From positions 1 through 34,476 of the forward strand of contig BTRG01000021.1 in NCBI GenBank assembly GCA_036986275.1: DNA of 34,476 bases, written 5' to 3'. The DNA comes from BTRG01 sp036986275. Its GTDB lineage: Bacteria > Pseudomonadota > Gammaproteobacteria > Acidiferrobacterales > SZUA-150. Every line of letters begins with the position of its first letter. Within the stretch, counting starts at the first letter, position 1. Shown here piece by piece: positions 22,297-31,108 of the stretch. The notes beneath the pieces are model-generated. The model was not told where the DNA came from, searched no databases, and saw only the letters and a program-made list of their open reading frames with translations. Made by a program: the position numbers and the translations under genes.

Positions 22297-24498
22297 ATGA
22301 CAATGGCTGCAACACAAAGATCAGGGAAAGATAATGCCCTGCCGTTGAGGTATAAGCTCGGTGAGTACGTCATTGAGTCCGTGCTGGGGCGCGGTGGTTT
22401 TGGTATTACCTATCTGGCGCGAGATACCAGTCTCAATTCACGCGTGGCCGTAAAAGAGTATTTCCCCCAGTCCATTGCCATACGTGCCAATGACATGACC
22501 ATCATCCCGCGCCCGGAAGGCAACATTAAGGGGGCGGAGAGCTACCATTGGGGGCGCCAGGAATTTCTCAAGGAAGCGCGCGCCCTGGCCAGGTTCAAGC
22601 ACAACAATATTGTTCGTGTGCTGCGTTTTCTGGAGGCCAATGGCACGGCCTATATGGTTATGGAGTATGAGGAGGGTGAGAGCCTGGCCGAGTATCTGCG
22701 CAAGCAAGGCGGTTTTCTGAATGAGCAATTGCTGCTCAGCGTATTCCTGCCGATACTCAGTGGTTTACAGGCCGTGCACGATGCCGGCCTGCTGCACCTG
22801 GATATCAAGCCCGATAATATTTATCTACGCAGCAACGGCAAGCCTATGCTGATTGATTTTGGCTCGGCACAGACCCGCAAGAAGGACTCGGAAGAAAATA
22901 GAAAGATTGCACTGACACCGGGTTATGCCGCCGTGGAACATTATCCCGATATCGGCCAGACGGGTTCCTGGACGGATGTCTACTCCATCGGCGCCACAAT
23001 TTATCGTTGCATCACGGGCACGCAGCCGGTCGATGCACTGGAGCGGTACAAGGCCGTCAAGGCCAATCGCCCGGACCCCCTGAAAGCGGCCACCAGTATA
23101 GAGCGGCCACCGTATTCACCCTATATCCGCAAGTGCGTGGACTGGGCCTTGAAGCTGTCACCCAAGGCCAGGCCTCATACCGCCCATGCCTTGCAGGAAG
23201 GGCTGCTGGGCAAGGCCATGACCAATGAGAAGAAGCCGCAAAGCCAGGTCTATAGCTTTCGTTCGGGTTTTATTGGCTTTACCAAGGTCGCCGCTGGCAT
23301 TACCAATGCGCACAAGAAAAAGCGCGGGCTACTGGAAAAACTGTTTATGACGGGTTTTGCCCTGTTGGTAATCTCCGTTGTAACCATCCAGATCATGACG
23401 CAATCCGGCGCCCTGACCGATGGAGATATTACAAAGGCCCGGCAATTGGGCCAGACATTTGTCGACGATCCGGTCGCCGCGGCCGGGTATTACGTCAGCA
23501 AGTGGCTGGGCGTACGACAACGGAAATACAACAAGACCACAACAGTCGACGACAAGGCGGTTGCGGAAAACAATACGCTTGCCACTAAAACAGTTTTTGA
23601 GATAGTGCCTTTTGAGCCGGAGAAGGTCCTGCGCCATACACTCAGCGGTCACCGTGCTGTGGTGCGGTCGCTGGCCTTTTTGATGGATGGCAGTCTATTG
23701 GCCTCGGCTTCCACAGACGGTGTGGTGAAGCTATGGAATGTCGAGACGGGCGCTGCCATGGGTGAAATCGGGACGGCCCAGCATGCATCGGCTGCCCTGG
23801 CCGTATCGCCGGATGGCAAGATACTGGCGTTGCCGGATAACCAGTTCAGTATTGCCCTGTGGGATGCCGAGGCCAATGAGCAGATAGGGCGCTTGTCAGG
23901 GCATAAGAACACGTTGCGTTACATGGCCTTTGCACCAGATGGCAAGACCCTGGTGTCGGTGGCTGCCGACAAGCAACTGATATTCTGGGATGTGACATCA
24001 CAGAAACCCAAACGACAACTGGCCGAATTTGAGCATGAGTTGAATGCGCTGGCCGTTTCCGGTAACGGACGCCTGTTGGTAACGGTTGATGACAATGGCA
24101 CCCTGGTTTACTGGGACATGAAAACAGCGCAGCGGTTATCGCATATCGAGACCCGGGCAGATGGGTTGAATGCCGTGGTGTTCTCGCCGGATGGTCGCTG
24201 GATGGCTGCGGCAGGTGGGGGCGGGTTTATCAAGGCCTGGAGCACAGGTATAAACCGTGATGACAGGTCTTTTATCGGTATCAAGAAACGTGTGACCGCT
24301 ATCGCCTACTCACCGGATAATAAATGGTTATTGTCCGCCGGCGAGGACAATACCATCAGCATGTGGCGTCTCGATACAGGCGAGTTGGTAAAGACCCTGT
24401 CCGGTGCCGAGCGAGACCTACAAGCACTCGTGATCTCTGCCGATGGCAAGCTGCTGGCCTCGGCGGGTGATGATGCATTGATAAGGATATGGAAATAG
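22297..24498 (+). CDS. Ser/Thr protein kinase with WD40 repeats, membrane-anchored
   Basis: A 733-residue protein with three parts. The kinase (about 24-305) has GRGGFG (31-36), Lys53 in AVKEYF, the catalytic loop HLDIKPDN (167-174) and DFGSA (187-191). The usual HRD is HLD, making it a non-RD kinase, yet Asp169, Lys171 and Asn174 remain, so activity is expected. A hydrophobic helix lies near 349-368 (LFMTGFALLVISVVTIQIM), leaving the kinase in the cytosol. The C-terminal part (about 446-733) has roughly seven WD40 repeats, with units such as GHRAVVRSLAF and KLWN, that would form a periplasmic propeller. It is convergent with psd. Its partners are unknown, and such receptors may sense or bind an envelope ligand. 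Confidence 0.88.
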   Translation: MTMAATQRSGKDNALPLRYKLGEYVIESVLGRGGFGITYLARDTSLNSRVAVKEYFPQSIAIRANDMTIIPRPEGNIKGAESYHWGRQEFLKEARALARFKHNNIVRVLRFLEANGTAYMVMEYEEGESLAEYLRKQGGFLNEQLLLSVFLPILSGLQAVHDAGLLHLDIKPDNIYLRSNGKPMLIDFGSAQTRKKDSEENRKIALTPGYAAVEHYPDIGQTGSWTDVYSIGATIYRCITGTQPVDALERYKAVKANRPDPLKAATSIERPPYSPYIRKCVDWALKLSPKARPHTAHALQEGLLGKAMTNEKKPQSQVYSFRSGFIGFTKVAAGITNAHKKKRGLLEKLFMTGFALLVISVVTIQIMTQSGALTDGDITKARQLGQTFVDDPVAAAGYYVSKWLGVRQRKYNKTTTVDDKAVAENNTLATKTVFEIVPFEPEKVLRHTLSGHRAVVRSLAFLMDGSLLASASTDGVVKLWNVETGAAMGEIGTAQHASAALAVSPDGKILALPDNQFSIALWDAEANEQIGRLSGHKNTLRYMAFAPDGKTLVSVAADKQLIFWDVTSQKPKRQLAEFEHELNALAVSGNGRLLVTVDDNGTLVYWDMKTAQRLSHIETRADGLNAVVFSPDGRWMAAAGGGGFIKAWSTGINRDDRSFIGIKKRVTAIAYSPDNKWLLSAGEDNTISMWRLDTGELVKTLSGAERDLQALVISADGKLLASAGDDALIRIWK

Positions 24499-24513
24499 GA
24501 GTAGGAATCAAGA

Positions 24514-25368
24514 TCAGGCGCAGCTGTTTTGACCAATACGTTGCCCCAATTCCAGTTTGACGCCTTCCTTCAGCGATGCATCCCAGGTTACATTGTCACT
24601 CGCCAGCAGGATCACGGTGGAGCCGAGATTAAAGCGCCCCATTTCGGTGCCCTTATGCAGGTGAATATTGTCATCGCCAAACAGGGCATGACAAACACCG
24701 CCCTGTCCTTCATGCGGCATGGAGCCCTGCCAAACGGTTTCCATGGCGGCGACGTTGATAGCGCCTATCATGACCACGGCAATGGGGCCGGAAGCAGTCT
24801 CGAAGCAACAGACCAGACGCTCGTTGCGACTGAAGAGCTGCGGCACGGCCCTGACCGTATGCGGGGCAACGCTGAAGAGACGCCCGGGCAGGTATACGGT
24901 TTCCCTCAGGTCGCCGGCCAGGGGCATATGTATACGGTGGTAATCTTGCGGCGATAAATAGATGGTGGCAAAGCGTCCGTTGATAAAGGGTGCTGCCAGC
25001 CTTTCCTTACCACCCATCAGCTCGTGCAGACTGTAGTCTTGACCTTTAGCCTGAAAGATACGGCCTTCTTTGATCTTGCCAATCTGGCTGATGGTGCCAT
25101 CCACCGGACTGACCCAGTTGTTGCTGCCTTCGTATATGGGCCTCGCCCCGGGTTTGAGCGCACGGGTGAAGAAGCTGTTGAGGGTGCCATAGGCATAACG
25201 GTCCGTGATCTCGGCCTCATCGAGATTGACGGGATTCAGGTAGAGATAAAGATCGATGAAACGATTTTTAATGGGTGGCCACTCTATACGCGCCAACGAA
25301 TAGGATATCCGGGTGATGAGATGGGTGGGCAGAAGATAAAATGGCAGGGATTTGAGGAAATCGCTCAA
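24514..25368 (-). CDS. psd: Phosphatidylserine decarboxylase proenzyme
   Basis: This 284-residue enzyme converts phosphatidylserine to phosphatidylethanolamine. It self-cleaves at LGST (L248-T251), where Ser250 becomes the pyruvoyl group. The catalytic Asp90 (SPVDG) and His147 (YHRIHMP) of the self-cleavage triad are in place. Length fits the gammaproteobacterial form (about 285-320). It lies at the membrane surface. It ends 15 bp from the convergent kinase gene and no terminator is obvious between them. Confidence 0.95.
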   Translation of the reverse strand: MSDFLKSLPFYLLPTHLITRISYSLARIEWPPIKNRFIDLYLYLNPVNLDEAEITDRYAYGTLNSFFTRALKPGARPIYEGSNNWVSPVDGTISQIGKIKEGRIFQAKGQDYSLHELMGGKERLAAPFINGRFATIYLSPQDYHRIHMPLAGDLRETVYLPGRLFSVAPHTVRAVPQLFSRNERLVCCFETASGPIAVVMIGAINVAAMETVWQGSMPHEGQGGVCHALFGDDNIHLHKGTEMGRFNLGSTVILLASDNVTWDASLKEGVKLELGQRIGQNSCA

Positions 25369-25458
25369 CGGGCAACTCGTAAATTCAGTAACAAAAGTCG
25401 GCGCATCATACCGGGGCCTGCATCGGCCTGCCAGCGATTAAGTGTGGATTATTACCAA

Positions 25459-26124
25459 TTATCCGGTTTTCAGCAGACGCGCCTGGCGGGCGATGAGCAG
25501 CTTGCGCTTAAGCGAGAGTATCTCCTTGTCGAGATTCATGCCAAAGTTTTTATTGCAGTAATCCAGTAGTGGCATGGCGCGCAGGGCCAGGTCTATGGCA
25601 AAGGGCTGCATGCTGGCCGCGCGCGGCCCGCGCAGTGTGTTCAAGGCTGCATCCATGGCAGGTAGCTTGCCGATAGAAGACTTTAATTCTTCCTCCTCTT
25701 CTTCAGCGGCCACGGTCTTGGAGTGTTGTGCCGCCACCTTATCGGCAATGCAATCAAACAACTGGTCCTTTTTCATGGGCTTCAGAATGAAGTCATCGGC
25801 CCCACAGGCATAAGCGCGCTCACGGGTGATGTCGTCATCGGTGCTGGTGATGACCACAATGGGCATGTTGCGCAGGTCTTCGTCTTCATCAGCGCGTACC
25901 CGGCAAATCAGGCTATAGCCATCCAGCTGTGGCATCTGGATGTCGGTGATGAGTAGATCCACCAGGGAGTTTTGCTTGAGTTGGCGCCAGCCGGCCTCAC
26001 CGTCACCTGCTTCGATGATGTTGTAGGTGCCGCCTATCATCTTGAGGATGGTCTTGCGCACTACCCGCGAGTCATCGACGACAAGCACGTTGGATTTATC
26101 GGTTGAGAATTCGTTGTTCACCAT
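25459..26124 (-). CDS. Response regulator, receiver domain with C-terminal helical extension
   Basis: A 221-residue protein with one receiver domain (about 11-130): acidic pair D17-D18, phosphoacceptor D61 in ITDIQMP, Thr/Ser in ITSTDDD and Lys in ILKPMKK. No DNA-binding or enzymatic output domain follows. The last 90 residues are mixed, with an acidic run (AAEEEEEELKSS) and a helical part ending KRKLLIARQARLLKTG. It would act by protein contacts, perhaps in chemotaxis-like or c-di-GMP signalling. No histidine kinase is next to it in this window. It lies 90 bp upstream of psd on the same strand. Confidence 0.85.
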   Translation of the reverse strand: MVNNEFSTDKSNVLVVDDSRVVRKTILKMIGGTYNIIEAGDGEAGWRQLKQNSLVDLLITDIQMPQLDGYSLICRVRADEDEDLRNMPIVVITSTDDDITRERAYACGADDFILKPMKKDQLFDCIADKVAAQHSKTVAAEEEEEELKSSIGKLPAMDAALNTLRGPRAASMQPFAIDLALRAMPLLDYCNKNFGMNLDKEILSLKRKLLIARQARLLKTG

Positions 26125-26193
26125 ATCCGGGTACTCTGCAAGGATGACGCCCTTCTTGATTAAAGCACCGAATTCGAACCTGACAACAAGAAT

Positions 26194-26519
26194 TCAGCCT
26201 GTTTTCAGCGACTTGCGGTAGCTTGTTTCACTGAAGCCGACCTGGGGCCGCTTGATCAGTGGGGGCTGTTCCAGCATCAGGGCCATGGCCTGGCATTGTG
26301 TCAGGCCTGCGCGTTCTGTTTCGGTAATTGGCGCCAGTTGGTGCTGCGACGATTCAACAAGACCTCCCAACCCAGGGCCTGTCCCCATACTGTGAGTGCC
26401 TTTTTCGTCAGACCGTCTTCCCTTGAAGTCATGAAAGGTATATCGATATTTTTCACTACCAGCCATTTGTGCGCTTTGTGCACGGTGTCGCAATGCTTGA
26501 TGCCGTAGAGTCGAATCAT
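26194..26519 (-). pseudogene. Frameshifted ArsC/Spx-family (YffB-like) gene
   Basis: The start (ATG 26519) reads MIRLYGIKHCDTVHKAHKWL, and the frame continues to LGWEVLLNRRSTNWRQLP, as in the YffB/Spx group with its single N-terminal Cys. It then goes out of frame to a stop. The family continues in another frame, PITETERAGLTQCQAMALML then LEQPPLIKRPQVGFSET, ending at 26194. The break lies near the RQLP/ETER junction and is consistent with one missing base. The upstream part IDIPFMTSREDGL also looks shifted, because another frame has TFHDFKG, the family's expected sequence. A sequencing error remains possible. If real, this thioredoxin-like protein is lost here. Confidence 0.65.
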
Positions 26520-26530
26520 GGAGCGTCTTA

Positions 26531-27808
26531 TCACTGGCCCAGCAGGGTTAACGACAATGCCGGCCAGTAGGTGATGATGAGCACGGCCGCCAGCAGGATA
26601 AAGAAAAATGGCAGCGTGGCCATGTAGATTTGCATGACAGGTTTATTGAAACGATAGCTGGCAATAAACAGATTCATACCCACTGGTGGCGTGAAATAAC
26701 CGATTTGCATATTGGCCAGGAAAATAATGCCCAGGTGCACCGGGTCTATGCCATAGGCCATGGCCACCGGCAGCAGCAGCGGCGTGATGATAACCAGGGC
26801 CGAAAACACATCAAGCATGGTGCCTATGACCAACAAGAAGATATTGAGTAAGATAAGGAAGGTCAGTTTGCTGGAGACATACTCCTTGATAGTGTCGAAA
26901 ATCTGTGTCGGTACATCGGCGTCTATCAGGTAGTTGGTCGACGCCAGCGATACGCCAAGAATGATCAGTATGGCGCCTACCAGTACCATGGAGTCGCGCA
27001 TGATTTTGGGCAGCTCTTTTAGCTTGATTTCTTCATAGATAAAGACTTCAACAATTAATACATATAATGCCGTTACCGCCGCCGCTTCTGAGACAGCAAA
27101 ATAACCACCATAGATACCTCCCAGAATAATAAACGGCATAGGCAGTTCCCAGGCAGTATCACGCAGGGCTTTGGCGAGGTTGTGCCAGGAGAAGGCGGAA
27201 ATGGGTTTGGCGCTTTCGCGTCCCACCCACAGGCTATAGGCCGACAACAGCAACAGCATCAGCAGGCCGGGCATAATACCGGCAATGAACAATTCATCTA
27301 TGCTGATTTGTCGGGGCAGGTTGAGCTGTTGGGCAATGACGCCATAGAGTATCAGCGGCAAGGAAGGAGCGAACAACAACCCCAGGCTGCCCGATGTGGT
27401 GACCAGACCGAGATTAAAATTATCTGGATAACCGGCTTGTTTCAATGCCGGGTATAATAAGGCCCCGAGCGCAATAATGGTGATACCCGAGGCGCCGGTA
27501 AAGGCAGTAAAAAAAGCGCAGGCCGTCAAGGAAACGATGGCCAGACCCCCCGGCATCCAGCCCAGCAGGGCATCGGTCAGTTGCACCAGGCGTTTGGGCG
27601 CATTGCTTTCGCCCAGCAAATAGCCGGCAAAGGTAAACAAGGGGATGGCCAGCAGTACCGGCATCTCGGCCACGCGATAAATCTCTATACCCAGCACTGA
27701 CAAGTCGATCTCGGCCTGGGTGAAGCCCCACATGGCGCTGGCGGCAATAATGGCAAACAGGGGTGCACCCAACAGTGCCAAAATAATTAGAGCAAGGGCG
27801 ATCAACAT
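26531..27808 (-). CDS. TRAP transporter large permease DctM-type
   Basis: This 425-residue protein is the large membrane subunit of a TRAP transporter, which imports an organic acid or related substrate using a Na+ or H+ gradient. It has about 12 hydrophobic segments. MPVLLAIPLFTFAGYLLG and FTGASGITIIALG match the conserved large-subunit sequences. Length fits the family (425-430). It overlaps the small permease gene by 7 bp (27802-27808) and is the last gene of the TatT-DctP-DctQ-DctM unit. The frameshifted ArsC-like gene starts 11 bp past its stop. Confidence 0.92.
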   Translation of the reverse strand: MLIALALIILALLGAPLFAIIAASAMWGFTQAEIDLSVLGIEIYRVAEMPVLLAIPLFTFAGYLLGESNAPKRLVQLTDALLGWMPGGLAIVSLTACAFFTAFTGASGITIIALGALLYPALKQAGYPDNFNLGLVTTSGSLGLLFAPSLPLILYGVIAQQLNLPRQISIDELFIAGIMPGLLMLLLLSAYSLWVGRESAKPISAFSWHNLAKALRDTAWELPMPFIILGGIYGGYFAVSEAAAVTALYVLIVEVFIYEEIKLKELPKIMRDSMVLVGAILIILGVSLASTNYLIDADVPTQIFDTIKEYVSSKLTFLILLNIFLLVIGTMLDVFSALVIITPLLLPVAMAYGIDPVHLGIIFLANMQIGYFTPPVGMNLFIASYRFNKPVMQIYMATLPFFFILLAAVLIITYWPALSLTLLGQ

Positions 27809-28263
27809 TTTCTGTCGTACCCTTTATTCATCAGGGCGATGATGTTGCAGAAGGTGAAATGGAGGTAGCGTAAGGCGATCACGCCAAAGGCAAAGGGTAG
27901 TATGCTTTGTGCCATCCAGGACGGTACACGTGCAAAGGCCATGGTGGCGGCCTCGTATTCAAAGGCGACAAACCTTGCCGTGTGGTAGGCAATCAGACCG
28001 GCAATAAGGGTGACGAATAAATCCAGCACTACTCGCACCATACATTTGTTTCTCGGCGATAAGGACCGACTGAACACATCAATAGAAATATGCCGGTCTT
28101 CACGGGCAGCGACCACGGCGCCCAGCATGCCTATCCACAACACCAGTATACGCAGCAGTGGCTCGAGTTCAGGCATGCCAGACTGAAAGACATTGCGTAG
28201 AATAATTTGCGTCGCGGCCAGGACAATCATGGCTGCCAGCATGAACACCAGCAACGCATCCAC
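27802..28263 (-). CDS. TRAP transporter small permease DctQ-type
   Basis: This 153-residue protein has the four membrane helices of the small TRAP subunit, with LVFMLAAMIVLAATQIILRN first and ILVLWIGMLGAVVAA next, then the conserved EDRHISIDV. The start used is a GTG at 28263, the only standard start nearby. In-frame sequence upstream (RPLYLISRVVDALL) looks like part of the usual N-terminus, so the true start could be further up at a rare codon. It lies between DctP and DctM and works as their partner. Confidence 0.85.
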   Translation of the reverse strand: MDALLVFMLAAMIVLAATQIILRNVFQSGMPELEPLLRILVLWIGMLGAVVAAREDRHISIDVFSRSLSPRNKCMVRVVLDLFVTLIAGLIAYHTARFVAFEYEAATMAFARVPSWMAQSILPFAFGVIALRYLHFTFCNIIALMNKGYDRKC

Positions 28264-28324
28264 GACGCGGGAGATCAGGTATAACGGTCGTTTGAGACCG
28301 GGCCAGCGCTTCGGTGGGCCGGCC

Positions 28325-29341
28325 TTAGTTTCCTGTGGCGGTAACAGGGTGCTTCTTCCGGTAAGTGGCGAGGTGGGTGTCGATAGCCTTAAGCATGGCC
28401 TTCGAGTAAACCTTGTCCTTGATTAATGTCTGTATGGCCTTATCGGCTGCAGCACGCAGTTCTTTCTTGTCCTCTGCGCTGGGGTTGATGTACTTGATAC
28501 CTTGTTTGATCAGGGCTTGCTTGGCCTTGATATTGTCTTCACGGCTACGCTTGTTCAGTATCTTGAAAGTTCGCGTCATTATATCGCGGACAATCTTTTG
28601 GTCTTCGGGTTTGATCTTCATAAAGGCTTTTTTACTGATGACCACCGAACCAGAGGAATAAAACAACGGCATGCTGTTGACATATTTCAGTTTGCTATGC
28701 CATTGCAGGGCAAGGGTGAAGGTGGGTGTAGAGCCTACGGTAGTAATCAGACTGGTTTGCAGGCCCGTCAGCACATCGGTCAGTGGTAATGGTACTGGAG
28801 AGATGCCCAGCTTATCCAGCAATGTCATGGAGATGACATCACCTTCGGGCGCCCAGACTTTTTGTTTGCGCAAATCCGAGGCACGGTAAATGGGGGTTTG
28901 TGACATTAAATAGGAAAAGCCACCTTCGGCCAGACCAAAGCTGATGTAGCCCTTTTTATCCAGGCTTTTAATTATCTGGTCATCCATGTGTTCGCGAACA
29001 TAATCCACTTCACTAAAGGACCGGAAACGCAGCGGTAAACTATACATCTGGCTATCAGGACTAATCCGTGCCAGGCCGCTAGTGGTCAAGGCAGCACCCT
29101 GTAATTGACCGATACGCATCTTGCGTAACACGCTCTTTTCATTACCCATGATGCCGCCGGGGTAAAACTTGAACTTAACTCTATTATTGGTTTTTTGCTG
29201 GATCTCCTTGGCGCCATTGCGCATCTGCATCATCCAGCTGCCGCCATCCGGTGCCAGCGTGGCTATCTTCAATATCACGGCCTGTGAGGCCAGGGGCAAC
29301 ACAAGGGTGAAGAGTAAGAGGAAAGTTAAAACAGCTCGCAT
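28325..29341 (-). CDS. TRAP transporter substrate-binding protein DctP-type
   Basis: From ATG 29341 this is a 338-residue periplasmic solute receptor. AGGAG lies 6 nt before this ATG, while the ATG at 29347 would sit right against it, so 29341 is preferred. The signal peptide (MRAVLTFLLLFTLVLPLASQ) is followed by LKIATLAPDGGSWMM, a marker of the DctP group found with TatT. The Arg-bearing ligand motif is seen in FGLAEGGFSYLMSQTP onward, and KVWAPEGDVI marks the hinge region. The ligand is unknown. It comes after TatT in the operon with only a 9-bp gap. Confidence 0.9.
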   Translation of the reverse strand: MRAVLTFLLLFTLVLPLASQAVILKIATLAPDGGSWMMQMRNGAKEIQQKTNNRVKFKFYPGGIMGNEKSVLRKMRIGQLQGAALTTSGLARISPDSQMYSLPLRFRSFSEVDYVREHMDDQIIKSLDKKGYISFGLAEGGFSYLMSQTPIYRASDLRKQKVWAPEGDVISMTLLDKLGISPVPLPLTDVLTGLQTSLITTVGSTPTFTLALQWHSKLKYVNSMPLFYSSGSVVISKKAFMKIKPEDQKIVRDIMTRTFKILNKRSREDNIKAKQALIKQGIKYINPSAEDKKELRAAADKAIQTLIKDKVYSKAMLKAIDTHLATYRKKHPVTATGN

Positions 29342-29350
29342 GGCCATCTC

Positions 29351-30226
29351 CTAAAAATATTCCTTGGCATTGGCCAGTAATTCTCTGGCCCGTTTTTGGG
29401 CAAGGACATTAAACAAGGTAAAGCCCGGTTGTTTGGGGTCGGCTTTGAGGACGTTGTTTAACAATTTATCATGCAGCTCCTGATTAAAGACCAGGCGGGC
29501 ATAGTTTTCGGCGAAGTGTACTTGTGTCATCAGGTTTTTCCCATGCGACAGCGCCACGGCCTTTTCAAAATGTTTACGCCCCAGCTCCGGTTTTCCACCT
29601 AGTGCCGGTGGCAGAAAGGTTGTCATAAGCCCGAGATAATGATGGGCGCCGCCCTGATCGTGGTCATTATCCAGAGCGACGACCCTTTCCATGCAGGCCT
29701 TGATCTTGGGCAGGTCGGCGATGGCGTTCCAGTCCTCTTTATTTGCTTGCAACCAGCCGGCCCAGGCGACAGTGAAACCATAGAGATCAGCGACATCGTC
29801 CTTGCTCCAATCCCGCAGTGTTTTTTGGAATTGGTCGAAGGGTTTGTCCAGGGCCTGGCAGAAATTCTTGTGCGTCAGACAGACAGCTTGTGTCGCATAA
29901 CCCTTGGCTCGTGTGGACATACGTTGAGCGCGCTCCGGCTCCTGAACGAACACCGAGGCATAGGCGATATAGAGTCGTGCACCGGCCAATAACGCGCGTG
30001 GGTTGCTGGCATCCCCCTCTATCAGGCTATCAAGTAGCAAGAGATAAGATGGCGCGCCATCGGCCACGGTTTGTGGGTCATCCTGGTTCATGATGGCGCT
30101 ACTGAGGTTATTGGCGAGCCCCAGGGCGGCTGAAGTCATCATGCCGGCACAGCCATTGAGCAACAGGAAGGCGGAAATAATAAGCAGGGGCGTGCGTAGT
30201 GAGTGTGGCATGACCGTGTCGGGCAT
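29351..30226 (-). CDS. TatT-family TRAP-associated lipoprotein
   Basis: This 291-residue lipoprotein belongs to the TatT group (TPR-containing partners of TRAP receptors, first studied in Treponema pallidum). The signal SLRTPLLIISAFLLLNGC carries the lipobox LNGC. The mature part is helical and has TPR-like repeats (ARLYIAYASVFVQEPERAQ, later AHHYLGLMTTFLPPALGGKP and LGRKHFEKAVAL). In Treponema, TatT forms a trimer with a pore that docks the solute receptor, perhaps for hydrophobic ligands. ATG 30226 has AAGGA directly in front of it and 30211 is the alternative. It is the first gene of the unit, so TatT, DctP, DctQ and DctM are made together. Confidence 0.85.
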   Translation of the reverse strand: MPDTVMPHSLRTPLLIISAFLLLNGCAGMMTSAALGLANNLSSAIMNQDDPQTVADGAPSYLLLLDSLIEGDASNPRALLAGARLYIAYASVFVQEPERAQRMSTRAKGYATQAVCLTHKNFCQALDKPFDQFQKTLRDWSKDDVADLYGFTVAWAGWLQANKEDWNAIADLPKIKACMERVVALDNDHDQGGAHHYLGLMTTFLPPALGGKPELGRKHFEKAVALSHGKNLMTQVHFAENYARLVFNQELHDKLLNNVLKADPKQPGFTLFNVLAQKRARELLANAKEYF

Positions 30227-30250
30227 TCCTTACTTTTGGGGCAAGCTAAT

Positions 30251-30274
30251 CGCTTTTGTCCGCGGACGCAAGCG
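30251..30274. repeat. Imperfect 12-bp palindrome before the TatT operon
   Basis: CGCTT-TTG-TCCG (30251-30262) is mirrored by CGGA-CGC-AAGCG (30263-30274), with a mismatch in the TTG/CGC part. It sits between the rpiA end and the TatT start. It could be a regulator site for the TRAP operon or a hairpin terminator of rpiA; no T-run is next to it. Confidence 0.4.
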
Positions 30275-30325
30275 GCAAGTTCACATCAGCGCCCCCTGAA
30301 CGATGAGTGTCGTCGGGACAGGACG

Positions 30326-30985
30326 CTAGGCCGTCAGCGTGCTCACGCCAGTCTCGCCGCCCAGTATCATTACATCGGCTGGATGCATGGCAAACAGGCC
30401 ATTCGTGACTACGCCGGTCAGGTTATTCAGCCTGGCCTCTAACTCCGGAGGGTTGATGATGTCGAGGTTGTGTACGTCGAGTATTTCGTTGCCATTGTCA
30501 GTCATAAAGCCTTCGCGCAATATCGGTTCGCCGCCGAGTTTGACGATCTCACGCGCTACCAGGCTGCGCGCCATGGGGATGACTTCCACTGGCAAGGGGA
30601 AGGCGCCCAGTATGTCGACCAGTTTGGACTCATCGGCGATGCAGACAAACTTCTCACTGGCGGCGGCGACAATCTTCTCACGTGTCAGCGCACCGCCGCC
30701 GCCCTTGGTCAGGTACAGGTGTTTGGTCGCTTCATCAGCGCCATCCACATACAGACTCAGACCGCCGGTGTTGTTCAGCTCCAGAACGGGTATGCCGTGG
30801 CCGCGTAACCTTTCTGCCGAGGCCTCAGAGCTGGCTACCGTGCCGTCGATCTTGCCTTTGATAGTAGCCAGGCCATCGATAAAGTGATTCGCTGTCGAGC
30901 CCGTGCCAACGCCGACTATGCTGCCGGATTCTACGTAATCCAATGCGGCCAGTGCCGCGGCCTTTTTCATATCGTCCTGGGTCAT
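30326..30985 (-). CDS. rpiA: Ribose-5-phosphate isomerase A
   Basis: From ATG 30985 this is a 219-residue enzyme that interconverts ribose 5-phosphate and ribulose 5-phosphate in the pentose phosphate pathway. The length equals that of E. coli RpiA, and the start MTQDDMKKAAALAALDYV resembles it. Motifs are VGVGTGSTANHFIDGL for the phosphate, DGADEA with catalytic Asp, and KGGGGALTREK with the active Glu/Lys. Starting at 31036 would add 17 unlike residues. It is divergent from ilvA, a gene order often kept in gammaproteobacteria. Confidence 0.95.
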   Translation of the reverse strand: MTQDDMKKAAALAALDYVESGSIVGVGTGSTANHFIDGLATIKGKIDGTVASSEASAERLRGHGIPVLELNNTGGLSLYVDGADEATKHLYLTKGGGGALTREKIVAAASEKFVCIADESKLVDILGAFPLPVEVIPMARSLVAREIVKLGGEPILREGFMTDNGNEILDVHNLDIINPPELEARLNNLTGVVTNGLFAMHPADVMILGGETGVSTLTA

Positions 30986-31108
30986 AACTTGAATCTCTAT
31001 CGCTTTCTTAAAAAGGGTGGCTGAGCATACCGCCAATCGAAGGCCGAATGAAGGCCAACACCAGCACCAGCAGTTCGCACGCAGGCAAGGGTCTGTTACG
31101 CTAGTGCC

